Below, piece after piece: positions 19,234-30,077 of a stretch of DNA of 64,000 bases (its first letter is position 1; each line of letters begins with the position of its first letter). Where the stretch lies: assembly GCA_047967505.1 (NCBI GenBank), contig CM106538.1, one strand, 5' to 3'. This stretch comes from Dipteris shenzhenensis (taxonomy: Eukaryota > Polypodiophyta > Polypodiopsida > Gleicheniales). Below the pieces are notes generated by a model, which was given only the letters and a program-made list of their open reading frames with translations, had not been told where the DNA came from and ran no database searches. A program made the translations under genes and the position numbers.

Positions 19234-20130
19234 TTGTTGACCTCGTGCCTCCGCTTCCACATTGGCTTTCTACCCGGTAGAGGCCAACAGTTTCGTGATT
19301 GGGTGTACACCAGCATGGCCTTATTGGGTGTCTCAGTTATGGTTTTCCGATTGCTTGGCAGAGGGTACTTTTCTTTTGGCCTTCATTCTGCAGAGCAGGC
19401 TCAAACAGTACTTATGAGCTCACCGATTCAGTTTCAAAGCAGAGTCATCCATTTGTGGCCTTGGCGGAAGCACTTCAGTACTACTTCCCCGGGACCGCAA
19501 CAGGTCTCTTTTTGGATGCTTTTCCCTGGACTTCCTGATGAGGTCACCTCTTGTCGCAGAGCTATGGAGCATATGGCTAGTGTCGCAGGTACAGTCATCC
19601 CATCAGGTGCTAGACTTTCCTATGCTCAGTCACTTGCTGGTACAGGTGTTACGAGGGTCAAATTCACTTCAGAGTTCCCCCCTCCTCGACCTTTGCCTAC
19701 TTTGATTTCGTACTCCACGGGAGATGGGGTCCAAATTCAGCAGAGGGTTTTGTACGAGGGTCTTCCTGATCAGTGTCTTTTCTGTCGGAAGAGAGCTCAC
19801 TTTATTAGGGATTGCCCCAGTCGTCGGCCTCGATCAGAGACTCCGGATCCATCTCATCCTACAAGTGACCCAGAGCCTACAGTTCAGCCTCCAGGGGTCT
19901 CTGAGCCTGCTTCGACTCATTCTGCAGAGCGAGAGGAGACTCCTCCGAGGGAGCCTCTAGTGGACTCAGAGAACTTGGAGGTGACTCCAGTGGAACAGCT
20001 TTCACGGAGAGCTTGGAGGAGACGGAGACAGAGGGAGAGCCGGCACAGGCAGGAGGTTTATCGGGTGGAGAACCTCCAGGAATTCAATCGACCTTATGGT
20101 CTTCCCGCCTTTTTGGTGGAAGCTGACTAG
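19234..20130 (+). CDS. Orphan LINE ORF1-like protein
   Basis: An uninterrupted 298-codon frame. The first ATG in it is at 19315, so the true start is uncertain and the 5' end may be truncated. It resembles plant LINE ORF1: a DUF4283-like region (GRGYFSFGLHSAEQA, WMLFPGLPDE) and a CCHC knuckle CLFCRKRAHFIRDCP (CX2CX4HX4C) at about residue 188. An acidic/proline region and a basic tail (RRAWRRRRQRESRHRQ) follow. It is clearly different from the ORF1 at 5317-7356, and no ORF2 follows. It is either a 3'-truncated LINE or a retained single gene; I favour the former. Confidence 0.65.
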   Translation: MLTSCLRFHIGFLPGRGQQFRDWVYTSMALLGVSVMVFRLLGRGYFSFGLHSAEQAQTVLMSSPIQFQSRVIHLWPWRKHFSTTSPGPQQVSFWMLFPGLPDEVTSCRRAMEHMASVAGTVIPSGARLSYAQSLAGTGVTRVKFTSEFPPPRPLPTLISYSTGDGVQIQQRVLYEGLPDQCLFCRKRAHFIRDCPSRRPRSETPDPSHPTSDPEPTVQPPGVSEPASTHSAEREETPPREPLVDSENLEVTPVEQLSRRAWRRRRQRESRHRQEVYRVENLQEFNRPYGLPAFLVEAD

Positions 20131-20264
20131 GCAACTCTTGTGAGAAACAATTTGAAAATTATTTGAGAAAGTTTAGCCTTTCTTAACTAATTAAACTTGT
20201 ACAAATCCCTTCTGGAACCTCCTTTTCATCAACAACATAAATATGGAAAGAATGTATTCCTTGT
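20131..20264. other. Unassigned spacer
   Basis: A short AT-rich stretch between the ORF1-like frame and a minus-strand Gypsy fragment. Nothing is recognised. Confidence 0.4.
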
Positions 20265-20447
20265 CTAACAACTATTGAAAATTGTGAATGGCTTACCATA
20301 GGAATTGTATTTCTTGACCTCCATTGGAATGCTTACATCTCCACCCTTGTATTGAATGGTCAGGATGTTTTTAATGTAATCAATTCGAGGGTTAACTTGC
20401 TTATGCCAAAGCATGTACAGCATCGCACCTTGGATTGGGGCAATCAT
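20265..20447 (-). pseudogene. Gypsy protease-RT linker fragment
   Basis: The minus-strand frame reads MLYMLWHKQVNPRIDYIKN, then YKGGDVSIPMEV. This resembles the segment after the Gypsy protease (compare LGMAWHFWKNPAIDWKKH in element A). Only about 60 codons remain. Confidence 0.6.
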
Positions 20448-20537
20448 AAAAGATAGGTGATCAAGATACCCCTAATGGAAAATTTCAAGTCTCGAGCTCG
20501 GGGCAAAAAGATAGACTGAACTCTGCTGCTCCTTGAA

Positions 20538-20900
20538 TGTGGAAGAAAAGCTGGCTGCCCTGCTGCCTCGCCCTGTCCGCCCCTTCTGCTCCCCCTCTGC
20601 ACTCCCCCTTGCTCCCCGCCGCCCCTTCTGCTCCCGCCGCCCCTTCTGCGCCCGTTGCCTCGCCCCCATCCGCCTCTTTTGCTCCCGCCTCCCCTCCGCT
20701 TGCTATGCCCCTGCCAGCTCCCGTCACCCTGCCTCCCGTCACCTCCGCCATCTCCGCCTCCATCTCCTCCACCTACACCCCCCGCCACCTCCGCCTCCCG
20801 CATCCTTCTCCTCTCCCCCGCCGGCTCCCCTCTCCGCCCTCTTCCCTCTCCTTCCCTCCTCTCCCTCCTCGCCTTCTCGCCCTCCTTCCTCCGTGAGGGC
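20538..20900 (+). repeat. C-rich leader of decayed LINE
   Basis: Pyrimidine-rich tandem-like sequence (CCCCTTCTGCTCCCGCCGCC and variants) resembling the leader at 4660-5270. It lies directly before ORF2 sequence. ORF1 and the endonuclease are deleted between them. Confidence 0.65.
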
Positions 20901-20929
20901 TGGGCTGTGTGGGTGGCCGATGCGATTTA

Positions 20930-23372
20930 GAGGAGCAGTGAGGAGTTGCAGGCTCATGCTCTTAGGCGGAGGAGGACCCTTCAGGACCATGAGCGAGCTT
21001 TGAGGAGAGACTTCGCCTCCATCGAGAGGCTCAGAGAGCCCCAGTTTCTTAGTGGCTTAGTGACAGATTCGAGAGGGCTCGTCTCAAGCTTCAAGACACA
21101 GAGTTGCGGCAGGCTGAGTTCTCCTATCACTCCTCCCAAGCCCGATAGGTGCAACAGGGGGACACGATGACAAAGCAGTTCTTTTAGACCACTGGGCCTC
21201 GATCGGCAGGCACACAGCTACAACGTGGGTCAGAGGAGTTTCAGCGCTAGATGCAGGGAGCTCTAGTCAGAGGCTTATCGGAGGACACGCAAGCGATGTC
21301 TTTCCTCTCTCTCGCTCGGTCTGCCAGGGCTGCCCACTCGCTCCCTTCCTCTTCTTGTTTGTGGCGGAGGCTTTGGGCTACTATTTGAGATCACAAGTGG
21401 TGGGTCTCACACGGTTGAGGCTCCCAATCAGACAGGAGGAGAAGCTACTTGACTCGGAGTTTGCAGATGACACGGCCTTGTATGTTGAGGGCACCACAAC
21501 GAGTTTGGAGAGAGTCAGAGGCGCCCTAGCTATTTACTGTGACGCCTCTGGGGCACGGATCAACTGGATGAAATCCATAGGCTTCTTCACAGGCTTTGAG
21601 GAGACACAGGAGATCCGTGAGTGGGGGAGTGACTTTGGCTTCAGAATACCGCGGGGCCAGACAGCGAGATACCTCGGATGCCAGGTGGGTATTGACATCA
21701 CAGTAGAGTAGCAGATTGCCCTGGTCCTTGAAAGTGTTCGTCGGCGCAAGCTTCTCTATTGGAGCTCGGCCAAACTCTCCCTAGCAAGTCGCCCCTTAGT
21801 GGCAAACCAGGTCCTTCTTGCCACGGCCTGGTATATCGCCTGCTGCTGGTGCTTTCACAGAGGATGCATTGGGCAACTTCGACGGTTGGTACGAAAATTC
21901 CTTTGGGCAGGTTCAAACAGCACGAGAAACACTAGGGCCCGAGTAGTTTGGCAGATGGTGATCGTGCCGCAAGCACTGGGAGGCTTGGGTCACATTGATC
22001 CGGAGATGCAGAGCAGGGCCCTTCTGGGCAAGTTGGTGGTTCGTGGCCTCACCCCAGGTGCAGAGCCTTGGAAGCTCCTCTTACAGCGAGGGCTTTTGAG
22101 GAACACCCCACGCACTAAGGGATAGTGGCAACCTTCACATAGATGGATCTTCTCAGAGGCCCTCCTTACGGGGAAGGGCTCCCCCCTGTTGAGGAATCTT
22201 CACAAGGTATGGCAGAGACTGGCAGGGGGTCTCAACCATGCTCCGCCCAGATGCAGAGAGGAGTTTGAGCCCCTTATGTGGCACCCAGAGATCAAAGATC
22301 AGGAGGGACGTATGCTCGAACAGCGGACTCACATTGGTTGGGCACAGTGGAACAGTGGTCCAGCAGGGTCCTTTGGCCGTTGAAGCAGACTACCTATGGA
22401 GACAGAGGTGAGCCTTGACGCCCTAGCGCATCTGCAAGGGGCAAGGCAGCGGATGGGCGAGATTGACTTAGCCATTCTGAGTCCTGGTGGGAAGGACTTC
22501 ACGTTTGGAGAGACAGTAGATGGTTGGGGCAGTTTTCCTGTACCGGTGTTCCCTTGAGGATGTTGATGCAACACGATGGATGGGAGTGTTGATGGGATAC
22601 ACTGGCAGATGATCAGAGTGGTAGGACATTTGAGGAAGGAGTGGCACATTGACCCTCCTGGTATTTCAGAGCAGGACGCCTCTAGATGGCGCCTTTGGCT
22701 GTGGGAGGGTAGACCCCTGAGGGAGGTCCAGTGGGATCCGGGAGAGTGGTTCTGGCCCCCCAGGGGCGGCCTAGCTGAGCCGGTGGATGAGGTGCCCTTC
22801 TTTTCCTACACCACACAGATTTGCATGAGGCTTCAGATGGACTCGTCGAGGTGGAACCCTCGAGGGAGAGACATTGGGTGACCCAGAGAGTGCCCCGGTC
22901 CAGGTTTTGGATGCGGTTGTGGTTCAACTTGCGGCCGAGGAAGATCTCTTACTTCTTCTAGCTGGCCGCCCACGGAGGCTTGCCCATCGGTCCATGGTTG
23001 GAGCAGATGCAAGTGGAGGGGCAATGCCATTGTTGCTCCGATGGTGTCCTGGAGACTATCCTACATTGCATGTGGAGCTGTCGTAGCGCAGCGAGGATCT
23101 GGATGGGAGCCCTCAGGATCATGACACGCATGCAGAGTCTTCATAGAGACTACACGTGGGGGATGGTGGCTTGGTTGACAGAGGGAGGACACGCGATGGG
23201 TGAGCACCCGGTTCCACCCTCGGTTACCCTAGTTGCCATCTGGCAGGATATCATTTACACTCTACGGTCCACCTCGGAGCGTGGGACTCCAGGCTTCAGG
23301 GTGACTATCGAGAGACGTGCTCGTTTCTGCAAGGCTTGGCCTGCAGGTGTTTTCTACATCTTCACTCCGTGA
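20930..23372 (+). pseudogene. Decayed LINE ORF2, related to 4560-11872 element
   Basis: ORF2 of a relative of the first LINE, starting in the pre-RT region (ERALRRDFASIERLRE, compare RERALRRDLASIQRLQ). It misses most of the RT fingers. It then resumes at the core: CQGCPLAPFLFL-like, SEFADDTALYV (FADD in place of YADD), GARINWMKSIGFF and PRGQTARYLGCQVGID. Later frames hold NQVLLATAWYIACCWCF, the linker WHIDPPGISEQDASRWRLWLWEGR and the zinc tail CHCCSDGVLETILHCMWSC. At least four frame breaks or stops are present. The copy is old compared with the first one. Confidence 0.8.
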
Positions 23373-23433
23373 GGGATTCGTTGGCTGTATAGTCCCCCCA
23401 CTTAGCTGTTAGCTCCAGTTCCAGAAAGAAAGA
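23373..23433 (+). other. 3' UTR remnant of decayed LINE
   Basis: Short tail including TTAGCTGTTAGCTCC, a shortened form of the second hairpin seen at 11798-11814. No poly(A) remains, because another repeat starts here. Confidence 0.45.
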
Positions 23434-23740
23434 AAGAAAGAAAGTTTATTAAAGTCTTCAGAAGACCGATGGGTCTATGAGACTGCGAAAAAACCTGAAT
23501 ACAATAAGCTGTGGTAGTGGAGCTACTAAACGAGCGTCCACACCAATGCAGAATGCAATAAAATGCAAAATGGCAGTACTAAGTCCTAAGTATAGCATAG
23601 TCATATCCCGACTATATATATATATCAATCTCAGCATCATCATTCGCATCACCATCATCATCATCATCATCGTCAGTGACAGAACATCAGGAACCATGCT
23701 AGTCAAACCCAACAAGATGAGACCTTCAAACAACTACTTT
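23434..23740 (-). mobile_element. 5'-truncated LINE tail, (TTTC)n family
   Basis: Read on the minus strand this is a LINE 3' end: AATAAA-type signal then (CTTT)n. Its plus-strand start (AAAG repeats, then GTCTTCAGAAGAC and GGTCTATGAGACTG) matches 38055-38115, the 3' end of a longer copy. Only about 300 bp of 3' UTR remain, typical of incomplete reverse transcription. It includes an ATC/CAT microsatellite at about 23634-23672. Confidence 0.75.
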
Positions 23741-23759
23741 TGAGAAAAGGCCTGGTCTA

Positions 23760-25985
23760 ACCTAGTAGTTTCCCTTTTGCTCTCTTGTTTTGCTAGTCCT
23801 TAAGAAAGATGGATCTTTCAGGTTATTGAGTCTTGAATAAACATATTGTGAAAAACCATTTCCATATTTATTGAATAGATGACATTTTTGATTGCCTAGA
23901 CCTTAAGAGTGGCTATCATCAGGTTCGAGTAATGCCTGAAAGTATTCATAAAACCCCATTTCGAACAGCTTTCTGGCTTTATGAGTATTGAGTAATGCCT
24001 TTTGGACTTCGTAATGTCCCAGCCACCTTCAACAGGTTGACGGAATGATTATTTAAAAACAACTGAGAATTCAGAGGAGCTTTCTTCGATGTTCATATCT
24101 TTAGTAAGAATGAGAAGGAACATAGAGAGCATCTGAAAAATGTGTTCAAACTCTTATAAAAGATGCCGTTTTGATTAACAGGAAGAAGGCTGAATTCTTA
24201 CTGGCAGAAATCCAGTACCTAGGCTATATTATCTCTAGAGATGGTATCCGAATGGATCTAGCAAGATACAAACAATTGTGGAATGGCCTGATCTTAGCCC
24301 CCCTCAAGAGGTAAGATCATTTCTTGGACTAGGCTCATATCATAGGAGATTCATTTGGCCTTTTGTGGATATAGCTATGGGCCTATATGATCTCACAAAG
24401 AAGATGGTTAAGTTTCGATGGACTCTGAAAGAAAAAGAAACCTTTCAAAAGCTGAAACATGCTTTGATTACATGTCCCGTTCTCATCATTCCTGACTTAT
24501 GAGACATGTAGCCAACGCTAGTGGTGAGCTGCTCTTAAGATGCTCATGTAGTAGCCTATGAAAGTAGAAGGCCGAAAGGTGTCTAACCTCATTATGTTGT
24601 TTATGAGAAGGAACTCTTGGCAGTGAAAATTTAGGAACAAGATTCTTGTTAAGGCTGATCATTAAAGTCTACAATATTTCTTAAAGCAACCTCTTTTGAG
24701 AGAGGTAGTGGTTCTTTCTTGTAGGCCAAGAATCCATTATCTCTCATGATGAGTTGACAACTCTTTAAGGATATGTATACAGAAGATGCTGATTTCTTGC
24801 AACTATGGACACTTTGATGACCAGAGGCGCTCACCATGCCTACTACATCAATGATGTGTACTTGTATATGTAATAAAAACTTTGTTCACAAAGGATCTCC
24901 AACCAAAGTTTTTAGAGGGGGACCACAATCCACCCTATGCTTGTCATAGAGGCATTGTGGCTACATTTATAGCCCTTGATAGACTCTTATATTGGCCAGA
25001 CATAAAGAAGACACTATTGCTTACATTTCAGCATGTATATTATGTGAAAAGGAAAAGTATGATAGAGAAAAACCCAAACGAGTATTACATTCTTGGCCTA
25101 TTCTAAAGGGCATGTGAGCATATCACCATGGACTTCTTTACTGGAATTCCTAGGACTAATCAAGGACATGACATGATTTGGACCATATTAGATGGGTTTA
25201 GTAAACAAGTCCATAGCGGAAACAGTTAAAGGCTCTTGATGCTACACATCTGCTCATTATGTATATCTTCAGACATCATGGGATACCCAGATCTGTAGTT
25301 TCCGGCAGATATACTAAATTCGCTAGCAATTTTTGGCAAGCATTGTTTGAAAAACTTGGAACCATTCTAAGTTTTCTTCAGCATTTCATTCTCAAACTAA
25401 TGGCCAAACTGAAATTACAAATAGTACCCTATCGGATTTGCCCAAAATCTATGTACATGAACAATAACCATGTGGGAAAAGTATGTTCCCATAGTTGGAT
25501 TTGCTTATAAATAATACCATATATTCTTCTACAAGAAAAACTCCTTTTCAAATTATCTATGGTAGATCCCTACCAACTCCATTAATGCAAACCAAGGATA
25601 CGATCTTTACCATTGATCAATTTGTAGAGGATTACAATTCCAGTTATGCCACAATGCAACTTTAAATAAAAGATAGAGGGCCTTTGAAATCAAGGGAGGC
25701 AAGTGGGTTCTACTAAATTTTGAAAAAGCTAGATTGAAAACCAAGGTGGGGCAAACGAAGATCTATTTGAAACTTTCTATTATGGATCTTGTAGAGTATT
25801 GGATGCTATCAACCAGGTTTCAGTTCAGCCATCACATTGGAAGATACACGTCGTCTTTCATATTAGTTGGATCGAACCCTATGATGGTGATATCCTCATG
25901 ATCCGGTCTATGAAGATCCACCAGATGGGGGGGGTAATGAAGTCATGGTTCCAGAACAAATAATTTTACTTGACTTCATTACGGG
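23760..25985 (+). pseudogene. Decayed Gypsy pol (element E)
   Basis: RT pieces include LDLKSGYHQVRVMPES, VMPFGLRNVPATFNRL and, in another frame, VRSFLGLGSYHRRFI with KLKHALITCPVLIIPDL before the RNase H. Integrase pieces follow: PYACHRGIVATF, MDFFTGIPRTNQGHDM, a target-site region HHGIPRSVVSG and a final VPEQIILLDFITGR-like linker. Frames change often and stops are common. A perfect 12 bp inverted repeat (25934-25945 and 25971-25982) lies in the last coding part. An LTR fragment follows. Confidence 0.75.
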
Positions 25986-26049
25986 AAGATGAGGAAAAGT
26001 TATGAGAAAGCACTTCAGTTGGCGTCAACAGAATTAAATACCAGGGAAA

Positions 26050-26182
26050 TGCCACTTCTCTTCATAAAACATATATCGACTTTCTTGGTAATTCTTTTTT
26101 TGCATATCTTTATTTTTTGAAATTTCAAGCTCCTTAAATTAGAATGTTCGCCAAAAGAATGCATATGTTTTCCTACTGCTCA
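26050..26182 (+). repeat. LTR-derived fragment following element E
   Basis: Homologous to 14755-14888. It lies shortly after the end of Gypsy pol E, where its 3' LTR is expected, so it is probably LTR sequence of that family. Confidence 0.6.
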
Positions 26183-27309
26183 ATTCCTCATGCCTTCTTC
26201 ATGTAAGAGTGACCTGACCGTTCCCCTCTCCTACCTTTTCTGCTATTTCTGCTATACAGTCCCTCAGATACCCCTAATATAGTCAATGTTAACAGCTGTT
26301 AGTAGAAGTTTTGTTTCAGTTGATTTTAGAGCTCTTTTTATAGGAATTTGTGATCAAATCTTTATCATTTCGTTCTGAAATTTGGAGCACCTATTCTTGA
26401 ACCATGGGCCTACTTTCCTGCAAATATATGTCGTGGATAGGTGTCTTTATCCTCAGATTGACACGTGTTAGGCTCAGATCACCTCAAAGTTCCAAACTGC
26501 TCAGATTTGATTGATTCATATATCATTGTGTGCAAGCTGATCCGATGATCTAAAGCCCTAAAAAAATTCAGTGGAATTCCAAGTTTTGAGCCAGAATGCT
26601 CAAGAATTAGTGGCGCAGGCAGAATCTTAATTCTGAAGTGATATGGATATTGGCTGATCCAAATGATGTTTTGATTGCATACAAGGGGTCGCCCCAGCCG
26701 CACCTAGGCACTGTACAAGGTTTGACTCAGATTAGAGCTCATTTGCCCCTGTTTTTGTCTCGAGATCTATTCCAGGTGGCACAATTTGGCATTTTTCTCT
26801 GCCTACATACCATGGAAATTGGAGCTTTTCAGCTCTATATGATATCCTACTCTATTCTATCCTGCCTATACCTAAATTGCAACAAACATTGATAACTGAG
26901 CCCTCAGAAGTCAGAATTAGAGCAAATTGTGGATTGTGCACTGTGCATCTGTCACGTGGACAGTGAATCTGCTGTCCTGACAGTTGACATATTCTGTTCA
27001 GACACTGTCTCTTAAACAGTGATTCAGTCAGTGTTTCCAAAGCCCAAACACATAATGTTGTAAACAGGGCCTAAATAGTATTTTAAACAGTGAAATTTTG
27101 TTCAAATAGTGTTCTAAATTGTTCAAACAGTGTTCTAACAGTGTCCAAACAGTGTCCAAAAAGTGTTGTTCTAGCAGTGTCCAAACAGAAATGTAGTGTC
27201 CAAACAGTGTTCTAATAGTTGCAGAAGTGTTTGGGCTGCCAATCGATTTGAATTATAGAGCTGCCCTCAAGGAGGCCTAGAAATTGAGGAAATCTGTGTC
27301 TACATTTTG
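26183..27309. other. Unassigned; possible 5' region of element B
   Basis: No gene recognised. The end of the stretch carries the CAGTGT repeat cluster and, near 27246-27262, TTGAATTATAGAGCTGCC. That resembles a worn primer site for initiator tRNA-Met (TGGTATCAGAGC). It may therefore be the leader of Gypsy B, whose 5' LTR I could not identify. Confidence 0.4.
27057..27215 (+). repeat. Cluster of CAGTGT-type short repeats
   Basis: About ten copies of words like CAAACAGTGTTCTAA or CAAACAGTGTCC, irregularly spaced by 11-25 bases. Confidence 0.75.
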
Positions 27310-27666
27310 ATGGCTCCAAGGAAATCTGGCACGAATTCCCTTGAGGATTGGATTTTACACTCTTCTTCCTCATCAGATCGTCCCTTGAAGCTCTCACATA
27401 AGGGTAAGCTACCAAGGCATCTCAGACCTGAAATAGAGTATGAGGAAGCTCAGTTAATGGGCCAGGCAAAGGCATTGGTACCTATAGAGGATGTTTAGGC
27501 TAGTGATCATGAGCATGAGGAGGAAAGTCCTTCTTTAAGATCCTCACCCTCTAAGTCCCCTCACGCTAGGACTAAGCTGCTTGATTTTGAAGGTTTTATG
27601 GCAATTATGTTGGAACAGCAACAACACATGGAGAAACAGAGTAAGTTGATGCAGCAACGTGTGGAC
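27310..27666 (+). pseudogene. Gypsy B gag, 5' part
   Basis: An ATG-started frame (MAPRKSGTNSLEDW) continues through a TAG at about 27496 into SPSKSPHARTKLLDF and QQQHMEKQSKLMQQRVD. The Q/E/K/L-rich last part looks like a coiled coil. It stops being gag at 27667, where Gypsy A was inserted, and continues at 34118. The family is uncertain from this end alone; the downstream protease and RT identify it as Gypsy. Confidence 0.65.
27662..27666 (+). repeat. Target-site duplication of element A, left
   Basis: TGGAC immediately before the 5' LTR. The same five bases follow the 3' LTR at 34118-34122. Confidence 0.9.
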
Positions 27667-28136
27667 TGTTATGCTCTAGCCGAGATAGCATGACCTCGGA
27701 AAGATCGGTGGGCATTTTCTCTTAGATGACCGCCTTCTGTAATATTTAATGTGCGTACAAGAGAAGTAACTGCCAAGGTCCTAGGTGAGGGTGTAATGGC
27801 ATTGACTAGGTGGTTCTGGAGTGCTAAGGCCTAGGTGCACCTAAATGTGTAATAATGCCAAGGGGCAAATGGTGTAATTGTGCCCCAAGAGTGGGGTAAA
27901 TGGTGTAAAAAGGGCTAAAATGACGACATGTGGCAGAGGGAACCATCTAGGGAGTTGTGGGTTTTGTGGATAGGCATGAGAGACAAAAAAATTATGTATT
28001 AGATGAAACATGCGATCCACGAAGTTGGCTGGGTGGAAATACGAGATGCCATCGCCCGTGATAGACGAAATAATACGAGATGCCATCGCCCGTGATAGAC
28101 GAAATCGAAGAAGAGAATTAGCTAAAGTTCGTTTCA
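27667..28136 (+). repeat. Element A 5' LTR
   Basis: TGTTATGCTC...GTTTCA, 470 bp, very similar to the 487 bp 3' copy. Length differs by small indels (for example AAATAAAATGGT is present only in the 3' copy). Both contain a 34-bp-period repeat of the AATACGAGATGCCATCGCCC unit (here at 28038 and 28072). Confidence 0.92.
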
Positions 28137-28138
28137 AT

Positions 28139-28151
28139 TGGTATCAGAGCC
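28139..28151 (+). other. Primer-binding site of element A
   Basis: TGGTATCAGAGCC, two bases after the LTR. It is complementary to the 3' end of plant initiator tRNA-Met. Confidence 0.92.
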
Positions 28152-28877
28152 TATGGTAGAGATCAAAGGCTGGACGAATGGGATGATGAAGTGCAGCATG
28201 ATAATTGGCTGCTCGTGACGTGCGACGAATTGGAAGGGTTGTTGCCCGTGACGACGACCTTCGTGGTGGCTGAGTTCATTGTGCGGGAGACCTTCGTGGT
28301 GGCTGAGTCGGGTTGCGGGGGATTTCGATGAGGCTTCGATGAAAGGACAGCAGGCGTGGAGTGTAGGTGTGGCGACTCGACCATCCATGACCTGCGATGG
28401 ATCGACGTGGTCTACGGAGGAACCAGTGATTGGCTGACGGTATTCTCCAAGGAAACGAGTTGCAGGCCTGGACCTCCCTGGCGGGCTGACGACGTAAGGC
28501 TTTGCTGAGCACCGACGTGCGCCCGCATGGAGTGAAGCGATAGGTGGAGCGGAGAGAGAAACTTGCGTAACATCAGAATTTTTTTTTTTGGATATTCCCG
28601 TTTTACACAGGCCGGAGGACCTCAAAGCTTCGAGACTTGTCCCTGAGGTCCAAAACCAGCGTAACAGGGTTCAACAGGAGGAGTGACAAGGGAATTTTGG
28701 GTCTCAGCGCCGTCTTTGACAAATTATTCCAGGGAGCAGTTCTTTTCCCTTTTATACAAATTTTGAGTTTGCAGTTGATTCGTTCTGTACAGCAGAGGCT
28801 GTCGTTTATTATTCCTGCATAACAAAAGGGGAATCTTTAAAATTAAAAAAAAAAAACTTATTTTTCCTTTTGAAACT
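28152..28877 (+). other. Element A untranslated leader
   Basis: About 730 bp between primer site and gag start. It contains an imperfect repeat around GACCTTCGTGGTGGCTGAGT (28257 and 28290). No credible gene. Confidence 0.6.
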
Positions 28878-30077
28878 ATGGAGGCAGAAGGACAAGATTC
28901 CAGGGTGAATCCTAGTGAATCTAGAGCACGGTCTACACAACAAATGTCCCATCACACAACACCTACTCTGGTGGGTAGGATTTCAGTATTAGAAGATGCT
29001 TTACAGCAAATCATGAACTAACAGCTTCAAGTGAACGCTGGTCAGAATGAGATTAGGGAGATGGTGCAAGCCTTGTCGGCTAGGCCATCTAGAATTGATA
29101 AGGGCAAAGCTCTAGCAGAGCCAGAGCCCAGTATACATTCATCAGAGCGTGCGAAGGTCAAGGTGCCTATTATTGCCAACTATAGACTGGAGAAGTATGC
29201 TGGTCGGATGACCGAGCACAGTTCTGATGTGATCGAGGTTTGGTTACACAAGTGGGAAGAAGCCTTCGCCATTTGTGAAATCAGATCTGATCTAAAGAAA
29301 ATCCGTGAGGCCACTCACCTGTTTATTGAGGCAGCGGATAGATGGTGGATAAAGCAACAGAAAGATCAAGTTGCCCCTACCACCTGGGAAGGGTTTAAAG
29401 CTGAATTTAAGAAACACTTTCTTCCACCTGACGAAGAGTCCCGAGCTTGGGATGCTTATAGAAACCTTCGTGAGAGGAATCTGTCGGTGGCAGAGTACAC
29501 TGACAAGTTCAGGGAATGTGTTATAAAGATAACAGACCCTCTCCCTATGTCGGTTCAGTTGAAAGACTATATCGATGGACTGAACGACAAGATTAAAATG
29601 GAAGTTCGGGCTAAATATGTGACTACATTAGATGAATCTATTGCAGTAGCCCTGAACTATGAGGATGCCAGAGGCAAATCTAGTGGATTTGTGCAGGCAG
29701 GGGCTCAGTATGAGTACCCGAGAAAAGGGGGATTTCATAGGAAATGGACTTCAAAGGCAAGTGTCTCGCAGCCAAGTGGCCAAACCAAGCAGGTGAAGCC
29801 GGTTGAGGGACCACCAAAAACAAGTACCACCGTTGGGGTGAAAAGGAAAATAACTCCAATGGCAGCCCGGGCTTGGTCAAAGTTCTCGTTGACCCCTGAA
29901 CAAAAAGAGAAAGCTAGAAAAGAAGGATTGTGCTTCGGCTGCCTTCAGCGACATCAGTGGAAAGATTGTCCACTAAATAAAGGCTGTCGCACGGCCAATA
30001 TGATAATATCTGAATGCAGGAGAGTTCCAATGCGGAACATATGCAGATGCAATTGGCGGGACCTTCTCAGAGGTTAG
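28878..30077 (+). pseudogene. Element A gag
   Basis: Capsid-like protein of a Ty3/Gypsy element. The likely start is the ATG at 28878 (MEAEGQDSRVNPSES), but a TAA at 29019-29021 breaks the frame, which then stays open from 29022 to 30077. The retrotransposon-gag domain spans the middle: WLHKWEEAFAICEI, AADRWW, WEGFKAEFKKHFLP and the YTDKFRECV region. A CCHC-type knuckle follows (CFGCLQRHQWKDCP). The frame is lost near 30000-30077, and two shifts separate it from the protease. Confidence 0.82.

Noticed and set aside
28134-28625. 163-codon minus-strand frame
   Set aside because: Lies in the untranslated leader of element A, opposite strand, with no recognisable domain.
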